Source: Gammaproteobacteria bacterium UBA2965 (GTDB lineage: Bacteria; Pseudomonadota; Gammaproteobacteria; Pseudomonadales; Azotimanducaceae). Taken from it: a stretch of 64,000 nt of DNA. Positions 57,074-64,000 of the stretch are shown piece after piece (position 1 is the first letter of the stretch; every line of letters starts with the position of its first letter). A program made the position numbers and the translations under genes. The stretch covers positions 1 to 64,000 of the forward strand of contig DEBD01000045.1 of NCBI GenBank assembly GCA_002348385.1, written 5' to 3'. The notes under the pieces were generated by a model. The model saw only the letters and a program-made list of their open reading frames with translations, ran no database searches and had not been told where the DNA came from.

Positions 57074-57607
57074 TCAATCCTCGGTGGTGACGTCTTCCGC
57101 CTGGGCGCCTTTGTCGCGGGTGGCAACGACGAAGCTGACAGCCTGGCCGTCGCGCAGCATGGGACGTCGCCGGTTGTCTCCTTCGCCCACCTGCCGGATG
57201 GAGCGCTGGTGTACGAAAATCTCGTCGCCGTTCTCTCGGATGACGAAGCCGTAACCTTTGTTGCGGTTGAACCACTTTACCGTGCCCTGTTCGCGGGGGC
57301 CGCTGGGCGCGGGCTCGTCGGTGTCTTTGGCCTTATTGCCGCCCCTGCCGCGTGGCTCGCGGCGCGATTCGCCTTTGGGTTCGTTGCGTGATCGCCTGCG
57401 CGAGCGGCCGCCCCGTGACCGGTTCTGGCCGGGGGCTGCGGCCGGTGCTACGGCCAGGCGGTTGCTCAACAGCCCGTTGAGAAAGAGGGCAATGGTGGCT
57501 ACCAGCAGCAGCGCGACATAGCTGTCGGGCCAAAGCCTGCTGGTGAGTTCGACTGTTACCGCCGCAAAGAAAAGGGCACTTGCGGCGGCGATCGCTACGG
57601 TTCGCAT
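57074..57607 (-). CDS. Membrane-anchored cold-shock-domain protein
   Basis: This 177-residue protein has two N-terminal hydrophobic helices (about 4-20 and 31-47), an Arg/Gly/Pro-rich linker (55-107), and a C-terminal cold-shock domain (108-175) with RNP1-like KGYGFV (117-122) and RNP2-like DEIFVHQ (128-134). Cold-shock domains bind single-stranded RNA or DNA; tethering one to the membrane is unusual. ATG at 57607. It overlaps nothing but lies 12 bp before argS, so the genes may be co-transcribed. A role in membrane-associated RNA handling is inference. Confidence 0.9.
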   Translation of the reverse strand: MRTVAIAAASALFFAAVTVELTSRLWPDSYVALLLVATIALFLNGLLSNRLAVAPAAAPGQNRSRGGRSRRRSRNEPKGESRREPRGRGGNKAKDTDEPAPSGPREQGTVKWFNRNKGYGFVIRENGDEIFVHQRSIRQVGEGDNRRRPMLRDGQAVSFVVATRDKGAQAEDVTTED

Positions 57608-57676
57608 GGGTGATTTCCGATGAAAAAGCGGTGAATCATACCTAAGCTGGCGGACTTAAGTCAGCCACCTGTCTTA

Positions 57677-58264
57677 TTACAGGCGTCTGGCGCGTAGGAT
57701 GATGACGGGAATATCCGGCAACGCAGCTGATATGCCCTGCCGGGGGCTGGTATCGGAACCGGCGATATCCTCGATCACTTCCCAGCCGTTGGTTACCTTG
57801 CCGAAAACCGTGTAACCCGGACTGCCGCGCTGCGCGTTGAGATGAAAGTTGTTCTTCAGGTTGATGAAAAACTGAGCTGCGGCTGAGTCTGGATCGTCGG
57901 TGCGGGCCATGGCCAGGTAGCCTGGGCGATTGAACAGACCATTGGGTGACTCGTTAACGATCTGCTGGGGTGGCTCCCGGTAGCGCAGGTCCTTATCGAA
58001 GCCGCCGGTTTGAATCATGAAATTGGCGATGACGCGGTGAAAGATGAGGTTGTCGTAATAGCGTGCGTCCACCAGAGTCAGGATCTGGGCCACCGTGGCG
58101 GGTGAGCGCTTGGGATAGAGCTCCACGTCGAAGGTTCCGCGGTTGGTCTCAAAGCGTACTTGAGGCAGGGGCTGGTCGGCAGCGGCCCGCTTGGATTCCG
58201 CGGCAAGGGTTGCAGTGGCTGCCAACCACAGGAGGGCCGTTACGCAGGCGAGTAGTCGTTTCAT
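57677..58264 (-). CDS. Periplasmic cyclophilin-type peptidyl-prolyl isomerase
   Basis: The 195-residue protein starts with a signal peptide (1-22, ending TLAA) and has a cyclophilin domain with VRFETNRG, FHRVIANFMIQTGG, MARTDDPDSAAAQFFIN and VFGKV, the expected cis-trans proline isomerase active-site segments. It is PpiA-like. The ATG at 58264 shares a base with the pdxJ stop (TAATG), so translation is coupled. It would fold envelope proteins. Confidence 0.92.
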   Translation of the reverse strand: MKRLLACVTALLWLAATATLAAESKRAAADQPLPQVRFETNRGTFDVELYPKRSPATVAQILTLVDARYYDNLIFHRVIANFMIQTGGFDKDLRYREPPQQIVNESPNGLFNRPGYLAMARTDDPDSAAAQFFINLKNNFHLNAQRGSPGYTVFGKVTNGWEVIEDIAGSDTSPRQGISAALPDIPVIILRARRL

Positions 58265-59037
58265 TATTCGTCTCTGTGCAATGCTTGTAGATAGGCGGCC
58301 ACGGTGCTGCTGAGGCCATGGTTCAGCGCATCGTTGATCAGCGCGTGGCCGATGGAAACTTCCAGCAGGCATTCGATCTGGTTGAACAGCTTGAGGTTCT
58401 CGGTGTCCAGATCGTGCCCGGCATTTACCCCCAGCCCGATGCTGTTGGCAAACCGGGCTGCATCCCGGTAGCGCTCGAAGGAGCGCTGGCTTTGCGCATG
58501 CTCGAGACCGTGTTCCCACGCGGTGGCCGCGAAAGGGCCGGTGTAGAGCTCGATGCGGTCGGCACCGCAGGCTTTGGCGCGTTCGATCTGTGCTTCGTCG
58601 GGGTCCATGAACAGGCTCACGCGGGCGCCTACCGATTGATAGTGGGCGATCCAGTCCATCAGTGCTGCGTTGTCGCCGGCCAGATTCCAGCCGTGGTCGG
58701 ATGTGAGTTGTGAGTCTGAATCGGGCACTAAAGTCGCCTGGTGAGGCCTTCCGGCCTCGATGAGCGCGCTAAATCCGGGATAGCCGTTGTCTCGCGGGCC
58801 CGCCGCTGGGTTGCCTTCGATGTTGAACTCGATATGGGGGTAATTTTTCAGCAGCGCGGCCAGATCCGTTACGTCGTGGGGGCGGATGTGTCGCTGGTCG
58901 GGGCGCGGATGCACGGTGATGCCGGCTGCCCCCGCGGCGATGACGGTTTTGGCCGCTTCCACCACGCTGGGTTGGTCGCCTTCACGGGAGTTGCGCAGCA
59001 GGGCGACCTTGTTCAGGTTGACGCTGAGTACGGTCAC
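58264..59037 (-). CDS. pdxJ: Pyridoxine 5'-phosphate synthase
   Basis: PdxJ joins 1-deoxyxylulose 5-phosphate and aminoacetone phosphate in vitamin B6 synthesis. The 257-residue TIM barrel has LSVNLNKVALLRNSRE, ITVHPRPDQRHI, EFNIEGNP, YTGPFA and VNAGHDL, matching the form seen in Xanthomonas and Bacteroidetes rather than E. coli (VNIDHIATLRNAR). GTG start at 59037. It is not next to recO and acpS, its usual gammaproteobacterial partners, but between an SH3-domain gene and a cyclophilin. Confidence 0.93.
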   Translation of the reverse strand: MTVLSVNLNKVALLRNSREGDQPSVVEAAKTVIAAGAAGITVHPRPDQRHIRPHDVTDLAALLKNYPHIEFNIEGNPAAGPRDNGYPGFSALIEAGRPHQATLVPDSDSQLTSDHGWNLAGDNAALMDWIAHYQSVGARVSLFMDPDEAQIERAKACGADRIELYTGPFAATAWEHGLEHAQSQRSFERYRDAARFANSIGLGVNAGHDLDTENLKLFNQIECLLEVSIGHALINDALNHGLSSTVAAYLQALHRDE

Positions 59038-59042
59038 TTAGG

Positions 59043-59702
59043 CTAGCTCCAGGCGCTGCGGCGCGGCCGTGCCTTGATGATGATGCCGAGCAGCAGGCCC
59101 AGCAGCACCAGCCCGGCGCCGATCAGCAACGAGTACTGCTGGGTGTTGGCTTCCAGTGCATCGCGCTCGTCCACCAGCGCCACTACTTCATGGCGCAGGC
59201 GCTGATTCAACTCGTTCAAGCGTACGTTGTTGGCGTGGGCATCGATGGCGCCGGAAGAGATGCGCTTGATCTCGGCAAGCTCGTCCTCCAGTTCCGACAC
59301 GCGGCTGCGCAGCTGTGCGTTGTTTCGGTCTGCAGTGGATTTTTCCGAGCCCATAGCGCTCAGGCTCTGCTCACGTTCACTCAGACGTTGACTCAGACGC
59401 TCAACCTCGCGCTCGGCGCTGGCCAGTCGGTGACCGGCCGTGGGCTGGCTCACAACATGCGCGGATTGCACCCAGCCTTCGGTGCCGCGAGCGGTGCGGA
59501 TCTGGGTGTAACCGTTCGCGTCGTCGGCGGCCAGCACGTCGAGCCGGGTGCCGCTGGGCAGGTAGTTCAGGATCCGGTACGCGTTGGAGGGGCCGCTGCG
59601 CAGGGGTACGGCGAGCTCGTCGGATACGTATTCGGCGTGGGCGCTGGACGCGCCGAGCAGCAGGGCGGCGTATGCCAGGGCGCGAAGGTGCTTACTTTTC
59701 AA
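59043..59702 (-). CDS. TIGR04211-type SH3 domain membrane protein
   Basis: The 219-residue protein has a signal peptide (1-23), an SH3-like domain (about 25-88, from YVSDELAVPLRSGPSN to GTEGWVQ), a coiled-coil (about 95-180), and one C-terminal transmembrane helix (about 190-210), the layout of E. coli YgiM. It starts at TTG 59702, with AAGGA upstream and overlapping the yciB stop by a few bases. Function is undefined; SH3b modules can bind peptidoglycan. Confidence 0.9.
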   Translation of the reverse strand: MKSKHLRALAYAALLLGASSAHAEYVSDELAVPLRSGPSNAYRILNYLPSGTRLDVLAADDANGYTQIRTARGTEGWVQSAHVVSQPTAGHRLASAEREVERLSQRLSEREQSLSAMGSEKSTADRNNAQLRSRVSELEDELAEIKRISSGAIDAHANNVRLNELNQRLRHEVVALVDERDALEANTQQYSLLIGAGLVLLGLLLGIIIKARPRRSAWS

Positions 59703-60252
59703 CTTCGAGTCCTTCCGTTTGCTCGCTGAGCAAGCCCTTCTTGGCCAGGTACAGCATGGTGATGAGAATATAAAGAAAGGTGAGGGCGAAGCCGCCGATG
59801 AGCTTGTAGCTCACCCAGAACTCGGTGGAAAAGTTGTAGGCCACCAGCAGATTCAACGCACCCGCTACGAAAAACCCCACCGCCCAGCCAAAATTGAGCT
59901 TGGTCCAGATCTCGTCCACCAGCGTGAGCTGTTTGTCGAACAAGTGCTGGATGATGTTGCGCTTGCCGATGAAGTGGGAGGCCACCAGAGAGGCGCACAG
60001 GATCCAGTTGACGATGGTGGGCTTCCACTTGATGAACAGCTCGTTCTGAAACAGCAGGGTGAGGGCGCCGAACACGATGCTGGCCCAGAAGGTGATGCTG
60101 AGCTCGCGGCTGATGGGCTTGCTCATCAGCTTGTAGACGACCACCTGCAGCGTGACGCCCGCCATGAGCGCCCCGGTGGCGTAATAGATGTCCGTGGTAA
60201 AGAACACCGCCACGAACAGGAGGATCGGTAGGAAATCCAGTAGCTGGTTCAT
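59692..60252 (-). CDS. yciB: Septation protein A / inner membrane YciB
   Basis: The 186-residue polytopic protein has five hydrophobic segments and the YciB pattern (MNQLLDFLPILLFV at the start, then NPTI-like KPTIVNWILCA, and FWVSYKLIGGF). YciB is linked to cell-envelope synthesis and septation. ATG at 60252. It overlaps the SH3 gene and is divergent from yciO by 134 bp. Its length matches E. coli YciB (179). Confidence 0.93.
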   Translation of the reverse strand: MNQLLDFLPILLFVAVFFTTDIYYATGALMAGVTLQVVVYKLMSKPISRELSITFWASIVFGALTLLFQNELFIKWKPTIVNWILCASLVASHFIGKRNIIQHLFDKQLTLVDEIWTKLNFGWAVGFFVAGALNLLVAYNFSTEFWVSYKLIGGFALTFLYILITMLYLAKKGLLSEQTEGLEVEK

Positions 60253-60386
60253 TTATCTATTTGTGCTGGCGATTCGGGTGGCGTCGTGGCTGTTGGCGCG
60301 CGGCCGGTGGTATGACCCGGCGTGGAATGATAAAAGAATTCGCCCAACGAGTGTAACGGGCCCGTATACCCGCCCTTTAAAAACGA

Positions 60387-60998
60387 ATGGCGCAATTTTT
60401 CAGTGTCCACCCCTCGCACCCCCAGCAGCGGCTGATTCACCAGGCAGCGGAGATCGTGCGTGGTGGCGGCATCGCCGTGTATCCCACCGACACCGCCTAT
60501 GCGGTGGGGTGCCACATCGGCGACAAGCAGGCGCTGGAGCGTATTCGAGCCCTGCGCCGGCTGGACAAGAACCACCACTTCACCCTGACCTGCCGCGATC
60601 TGTCGGAAATATCGCTGTATGCGCGCGTGGACAACGCCAACTACCGCATCCTCAAACAGTTCACCCCGGGGCCGTTCACCTTCATCCTGCCGGCCACCCG
60701 GGAGGTGCCACGGCGGCTGGTGCACCCGAGACGGAAGACCATCGGTCTGCGCATTCCCGCCAATGCCGTTGCCCTGGCGCTGTTGGAGCAGCTGGGCGAG
60801 CCTATGATGACCACCACGATGCGGCTGCCGGGAGCGGACTATCCGTTCGCCGATCCGGAAGAGATCCGCTCGGCCCTGGAGCACCTGGTGGACCTCATCA
60901 TCGAGGCGGGCATGGGCGGTGTGGAACCCACCACCGTGGTGGACCTCACCCAGGCGGGGCCGGAAATTCGCCGACAGGGCATGGGCGAATTCGCCTGA
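60387..60998 (+). CDS. yciO: YciO/Sua5-family protein
   Basis: The 203-residue YrdC/Sua5-fold protein has GGGIAVYPTDTAYAVGC, KNHHFTLTCRDL and TPGPFTFILPAT, with LRIPAN later. Family members make threonylcarbamoyl-AMP for tRNA modification; YciO forms a poorly understood subfamily. ATG at 60387. It heads the trpS-scpA-scpB-rluB run. A TATAAT at 61005-61010, after its stop, could be a separate promoter for trpS. Confidence 0.9.
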   Translation: MAQFFSVHPSHPQQRLIHQAAEIVRGGGIAVYPTDTAYAVGCHIGDKQALERIRALRRLDKNHHFTLTCRDLSEISLYARVDNANYRILKQFTPGPFTFILPATREVPRRLVHPRRKTIGLRIPANAVALALLEQLGEPMMTTTMRLPGADYPFADPEEIRSALEHLVDLIIEAGMGGVEPTTVVDLTQAGPEIRRQGMGEFA

Positions 60999-61041
60999 AC
61001 GGTTCTATAATGAGCGCCGTCACCGCACCGCAGGGTCTCTT

Positions 61042-62256
61042 TTGAGTAGTAGCGAGTCGAGTCAACGCGTTCTTTCCGGAATGCGCCCGACGGGACGCCT
61101 ACACCTAGGCCACTATCACGGCGTCATCAAGAACTGGGTTCAGCTGCAACACGAATACGATTGCTTCTTTTTCGTGGCGGACTGGCATGCGCTCACCAGC
61201 AGCTATGAAGATGCCCACGACGTGGAGCAGAACACCTTCGACATGGTGGTGGATTGGCTGGCCGCCGGCGTTAATCCCGGTGCGGCAACCCTGTTTGTGC
61301 AATCGCGGGTGCTGGAGCACGCCGAACTGCACCTGTTGCTTTCCATGATCACCCCGTTGAGCTGGTTGGAGCGTGTGCCCAGCTATAAAGACCAGCAGGT
61401 GAAGCTCAACGATAAAGACCTGGGCACCTACGGTTTTCTTGGTTATCCGCTGCTGCAGGCGGCCGACATCCTCATCTATCGGGCCGGCAACGTGCCGGTG
61501 GGGGCAGACCAGGTGGCCCATGTGGAGCTCACCCGCGAGATTGCCCGCCGCTTCAACCATCTTTACGGGTGCGAGCCGGGCTTCGAGCAACAGGCCGAAG
61601 CGGCCATCGGCAAGATGGGCAAGAAGGCGGCGCGCATATACAAGGAGTTGCGCCGCGGCTACGTGGAACAGGGCGATGGCGAGGCCCTGGAGCGGGCCCA
61701 GGCGCTGCTTGCCGAGCAGGCCAACCTGTCCATCGGCGACCGCGAGCGCCTGTTTGGTTACCTGGAGGGCGGGGGTCGGATCATCCTGCCGGAGCCCCAG
61801 GCGCTGTTGAACGAATACCCCACCCTGCCCGGACTGGATGGCGAGAAGATGTCCAAGTCCTACCAGAACACCATCGCGCTGCGCGAGGACCCGGATGTGG
61901 TGGACGAAAAGATCCGCACCATGAAAACGGACCCGGCCCGGGCCCGCAGGAGCGATCCGGGAGATCCAGCAAATTGCCCCGTTTTCTCCCTGCACGAGAT
62001 ATACTCCGACAGCGACACCTGCAAATGGGTTGTTGAGGGTTGCAGCAGTGCAGGCATAGGCTGCGTTGACTGCAAAAAGCCCCTGATTGAAGCGGTGAAC
62101 GTGGAGCAGGACATCATTCGCAAACGCGCGGAGGAGTTCGAAGACGACCCGGACGTTGTCCACTCCATCCTGCAGGAAGGGGCGGACAGAGCGCGCGATG
62201 CCGCGCGCGAAACCCTGGAAGACGTGCGCGCTGCCATAGGAATCGGTCATCGATGA
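61042..62256 (+). CDS. trpS: Tryptophanyl-tRNA synthetase
   Basis: TrpS charges tRNA-Trp. The 404-residue protein has GMRPTGRLHLGHYHG containing the HIGH motif, DWHALTS, AGNVPVGADQVAHVE, and the KMSKS loop in GEKMSKSYQNT, plus a CVDCKKP segment. It is longer than E. coli TrpS (334), as in Pseudomonas. TTG start at 61042 is favoured because AGGG lies about seven bases upstream and no other start fits. The next gene's ATG overlaps its TGA (ATGA). Confidence 0.94.
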   Translation: MSSSESSQRVLSGMRPTGRLHLGHYHGVIKNWVQLQHEYDCFFFVADWHALTSSYEDAHDVEQNTFDMVVDWLAAGVNPGAATLFVQSRVLEHAELHLLLSMITPLSWLERVPSYKDQQVKLNDKDLGTYGFLGYPLLQAADILIYRAGNVPVGADQVAHVELTREIARRFNHLYGCEPGFEQQAEAAIGKMGKKAARIYKELRRGYVEQGDGEALERAQALLAEQANLSIGDRERLFGYLEGGGRIILPEPQALLNEYPTLPGLDGEKMSKSYQNTIALREDPDVVDEKIRTMKTDPARARRSDPGDPANCPVFSLHEIYSDSDTCKWVVEGCSSAGIGCVDCKKPLIEAVNVEQDIIRKRAEEFEDDPDVVHSILQEGADRARDAARETLEDVRAAIGIGHR

Positions 62257-63104
62257 GCGACGAACCCGAAGTTCCCACCACCGAACCACCCCAGGGCCCC
62301 GATTTGGTCCGAGTGCGCGAGTCAGATCGCGCTGCGGTGGCCCTGGTGCGCGGCGAGGTGGTGACAGAGCTGCCCACCGATCTGTACATACCCCCCGACG
62401 CACTGGAGGTGTTCCTCGAAACCTTCGAGGGGCCACTGGATCTGCTGTTGTATCTCATCCGTCGAGAGAATCTGCCCATCCTGGACATCAAGGTGGCCGA
62501 GATCACGGCGCAGTACATGAGCTACATCGAGCTGATGCACGCCATGCAGCTGGAGCTGGCCGGTGATTATCTGGTGATGGCGGCCATGCTGGCCGAGATC
62601 AAGTCGCGCATGCTGCTGCCCCGGCCGGTCGGCGCGGAAGAGGATGAAGACGACCCGCGGGCCGAACTCATCCGCCGGCTGCAGGAGTACGAGCAGATCA
62701 AATCGGCGGCGGAGGATCTCGCCCAGCTGCCACGCATGGAGCGCGACATCTTCCCGGCCCAGGCGGAAAAGCCGGAGCTGGTTCGTCAGCACGCCGAGCC
62801 CGAGGTGGACCTGCGCGAGGTGCTGGTGTCGCTGGCCGAGGTGCTCAAGCGCGCCGAAATGTATGAGAAGCACAACGTGCAGCTCGAGGCACTGTCGGTG
62901 CGCGAGCGTATGTCGTCGATATTGAGCGGGGTCAACGAGGCGACCGACTTCGTACCGTTCACCGATTTGTTTACCGCGGAAGAGGGACGCATGGGCGTGG
63001 TGGTCAGTTTTCTGGCCCTCACGGAGCTGATCCGCGAGGGGCTTCTCGACTTCGTGCAGAACGTGCCGTTCGCACCCATCTATGTACGCGCAGCAGGAGA
63101 GTAG
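62253..63104 (+). CDS. scpA: Segregation and condensation protein A
   Basis: ScpA is the kleisin of the SMC-ScpAB condensin. The 283-residue protein has the FEGPLDLLLYLIRREN segment (about 52-67), LVMAAMLAEIKSRMLLP, and a C-terminal FLALTELIREGLL. It bridges the Smc heads together with ScpB. ATG at 62253 overlaps the trpS stop in ATGA. Gene order trpS-scpA-scpB-rluB matches many Gammaproteobacteria. Confidence 0.95.
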   Translation: MSDEPEVPTTEPPQGPDLVRVRESDRAAVALVRGEVVTELPTDLYIPPDALEVFLETFEGPLDLLLYLIRRENLPILDIKVAEITAQYMSYIELMHAMQLELAGDYLVMAAMLAEIKSRMLLPRPVGAEEDEDDPRAELIRRLQEYEQIKSAAEDLAQLPRMERDIFPAQAEKPELVRQHAEPEVDLREVLVSLAEVLKRAEMYEKHNVQLEALSVRERMSSILSGVNEATDFVPFTDLFTAEEGRMGVVVSFLALTELIREGLLDFVQNVPFAPIYVRAAGE

Positions 63105-63107
63105 GTC

Positions 63108-63890
63108 ATGGTAGACCGCGTGAATCCCGACAAGCTCAAGGCCATCATCGACGCGGCCCTGCTGGCCGCCGGCGAGCCACTCAGCGTGAACCAGCTTGCC
63201 AAGCTGTTCAGGCTGGGGGAGCTGCACCCTCAGGAAGGCCGCGATCAGATCCGGGAGGCGCTCAAGGAGCTGGAAGCGGCGGCGCAAGGGCGCGGCTATC
63301 GCCTGCGGCGCGTGGCCAGCGGCTATCGCTATCAGGTGTGCCAGGAACTGAGCTTGTGGGTGAGCCGCCTGTGGGACGAAAAGCCCCCTCGCTACTCCCG
63401 CGCGTTGCTGGAAACCCTGGCGCTCATCGCTTACAAGCAGCCGGTCACGCGGGGTGACATCGAGCAGATTCGCGGCGTCAGCGTGAGCCCGAACATCATG
63501 CGTACCCTGCTAGAGCGCGGCTGGGTGAAGGTGGTCGGGCAGCGCGAGGTACCCGGGCGGCCATCGCTGTACGGCACCACGCGTGCATTTCTGGATTATT
63601 TCGATCTCAAGAACTTGAGCGAGCTGCCGCCGCTCAACGAGATTCGCGAGCTCATCGAGCCGCTGGTGGTGGAAGAAGCACCGGAGCAGGCGGCTGACGG
63701 GCAGCCGGTGGAGGTGCAGATCGCGGCGGCGGAAACTTCCGAAGACCTCGCGTCGGCGGCGGCCGCTGACGCGGTTGACGGCGCCGAGCCCGACACACCC
63801 GATGCTGTGGAAGACGAGCGTCCGTCCGCTGAGGTGGTGGTGCTGCCCACGGCCTCCGTCTCTCCGCAGGGCAGTGGGGGCGCGCACTAA
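63108..63890 (+). CDS. scpB: Segregation and condensation protein B
   Basis: ScpB binds ScpA in the SMC complex. The 260-residue protein has two winged-helix parts: the first with IDAALLAAGEPLS, the second with RYSRALLETLALIAYKQPVTRGDIEQIRGV. A long acidic, Ala/Glu/Asp/Pro-rich tail (about 190-260) is typical in this group. ATG at 63108, three bases after scpA. Gene order and the length support the call. Confidence 0.94.
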   Translation: MVDRVNPDKLKAIIDAALLAAGEPLSVNQLAKLFRLGELHPQEGRDQIREALKELEAAAQGRGYRLRRVASGYRYQVCQELSLWVSRLWDEKPPRYSRALLETLALIAYKQPVTRGDIEQIRGVSVSPNIMRTLLERGWVKVVGQREVPGRPSLYGTTRAFLDYFDLKNLSELPPLNEIRELIEPLVVEEAPEQAADGQPVEVQIAAAETSEDLASAAAADAVDGAEPDTPDAVEDERPSAEVVVLPTASVSPQGSGGAH

Positions 63891-63911
63891 CGTGTGCGGG
63901 CGAGTTCGGTT

Positions 63912-64000
63912 ATGGGAGAAAAGCTGCAAAAGCGCCTGGCCGCCCTAGGCCTGGGTTCCCGACGCGAGATTGAAACCTGGATAGCCGCCGGCCGCGTGGC
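63912..64000 (+). CDS. rluB: 23S rRNA pseudouridine synthase RluB (start only)
   Basis: Only the first 29 residues are in the window: MGEKLQKRLAALGLGSRRE and the following IETWIAAGRV, the S4 RNA-binding domain start typical of RluB/RluF pseudouridine synthases. The rest is cut off by the window edge. The ATG at 63912 lies 21 bp after scpB. Which of the RluB/E/F paralogs it is cannot be settled from this piece, though linkage to scpB favours RluB. Confidence 0.8.
   Translation, partial: MGEKLQKRLAALGLGSRREIETWIAAGRV

Noticed and set aside
61005..61010. TATAAT upstream of trpS as a firm promoter
   Set aside because: There is no convincing -35 at 16-18 bp, so it is mentioned only as a possibility.
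61105..62436. A 443-codon open frame antisense to trpS and scpA
   Set aside because: The trpS and scpA motifs are clear on the plus strand; the antisense product shows no domain.

Overview
This 64 kb window is ordinary GC-rich chromosome of a gammaproteobacterium. The evidence is an rsx/Rnf cluster ending in nth, plus hda, mnmC, scpAB-rluB, yciB, grxD, rnt and an nrdAB pair with a C-terminal-cysteine NrdA carrying two ATP-cones. The Xanthomonas-like form of PdxJ and the metG/mrp/dcd neighbourhood suggest a lineage near Xanthomonadales/Chromatiales, but no rRNA or marker set here fixes that. I see no tRNA, rRNA, CRISPR array, insertion sequence or prophage. About a third of the genes (19 of 60) are best started at GTG or TTG.

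Layout. 1-2464: a PepSY protein and a PhoP/PhoQ-like two-component pair behind a regulatory region with direct repeats and a five-copy 9-bp tandem repeat. 2481-9237: DUF349 protein, CDGSH protein, enoyl-CoA hydratase, methyltransferase, acyl-CoA dehydrogenase and an alpha/beta hydrolase. 9372-13601: nrdB and nrdA with an NrdR-box candidate. 14186-21007: glpK, a diguanylate cyclase and a very large PilZ-DUF1631-GGDEF-EAL protein. 21013-26961: arginine genes argF, argD and argG with patB, grxD and rnt. 27101-34958: nth, a modified Rsx/Rnf electron-transport operon, metG, mrp and dcd. 35461-43828: purM, then DUF2066-CDP-alcohol transferase-hda-MurG-like-serA, then mnmC and sseA. 44046-55186: a fatty-acid desaturase and an accessory catabolic-looking island (VOC proteins, SGNH hydrolase, acyl-CoA ligase, two MaoC-type dehydratases, cupin, and a divergent arm with an EthD-like protein, an SDR and a CocE-type hydrolase). 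55352-64000: argS, a membrane-anchored cold-shock protein, a cyclophilin, pdxJ, an SH3 protein, yciB, then yciO, trpS, scpA, scpB and the start of rluB.

The most unusual observation is the Rsx/Rnf operon (27733-31199). Genes for RsxA, B, D, G and E are present, contiguous and translationally coupled, but the rsxC gene is absent. The RsxB protein instead carries at its C-terminus the two-cluster ferredoxin domain and basic tail that normally end RsxC. The NADH/FMN-binding part of RsxC is therefore missing from the operon, so the complex may take electrons from a different donor.

Other points of note are a MurG-family protein resembling the second MurG of Bacillus inside the hda operon, the uncharacterised catabolic island with two tandem paralogous dehydratases, a long imperfect inverted repeat upstream of argG, a perfect 17-bp palindrome in the desaturase leader, and helically phased TGTGGG repeats between nrdA and glpK.
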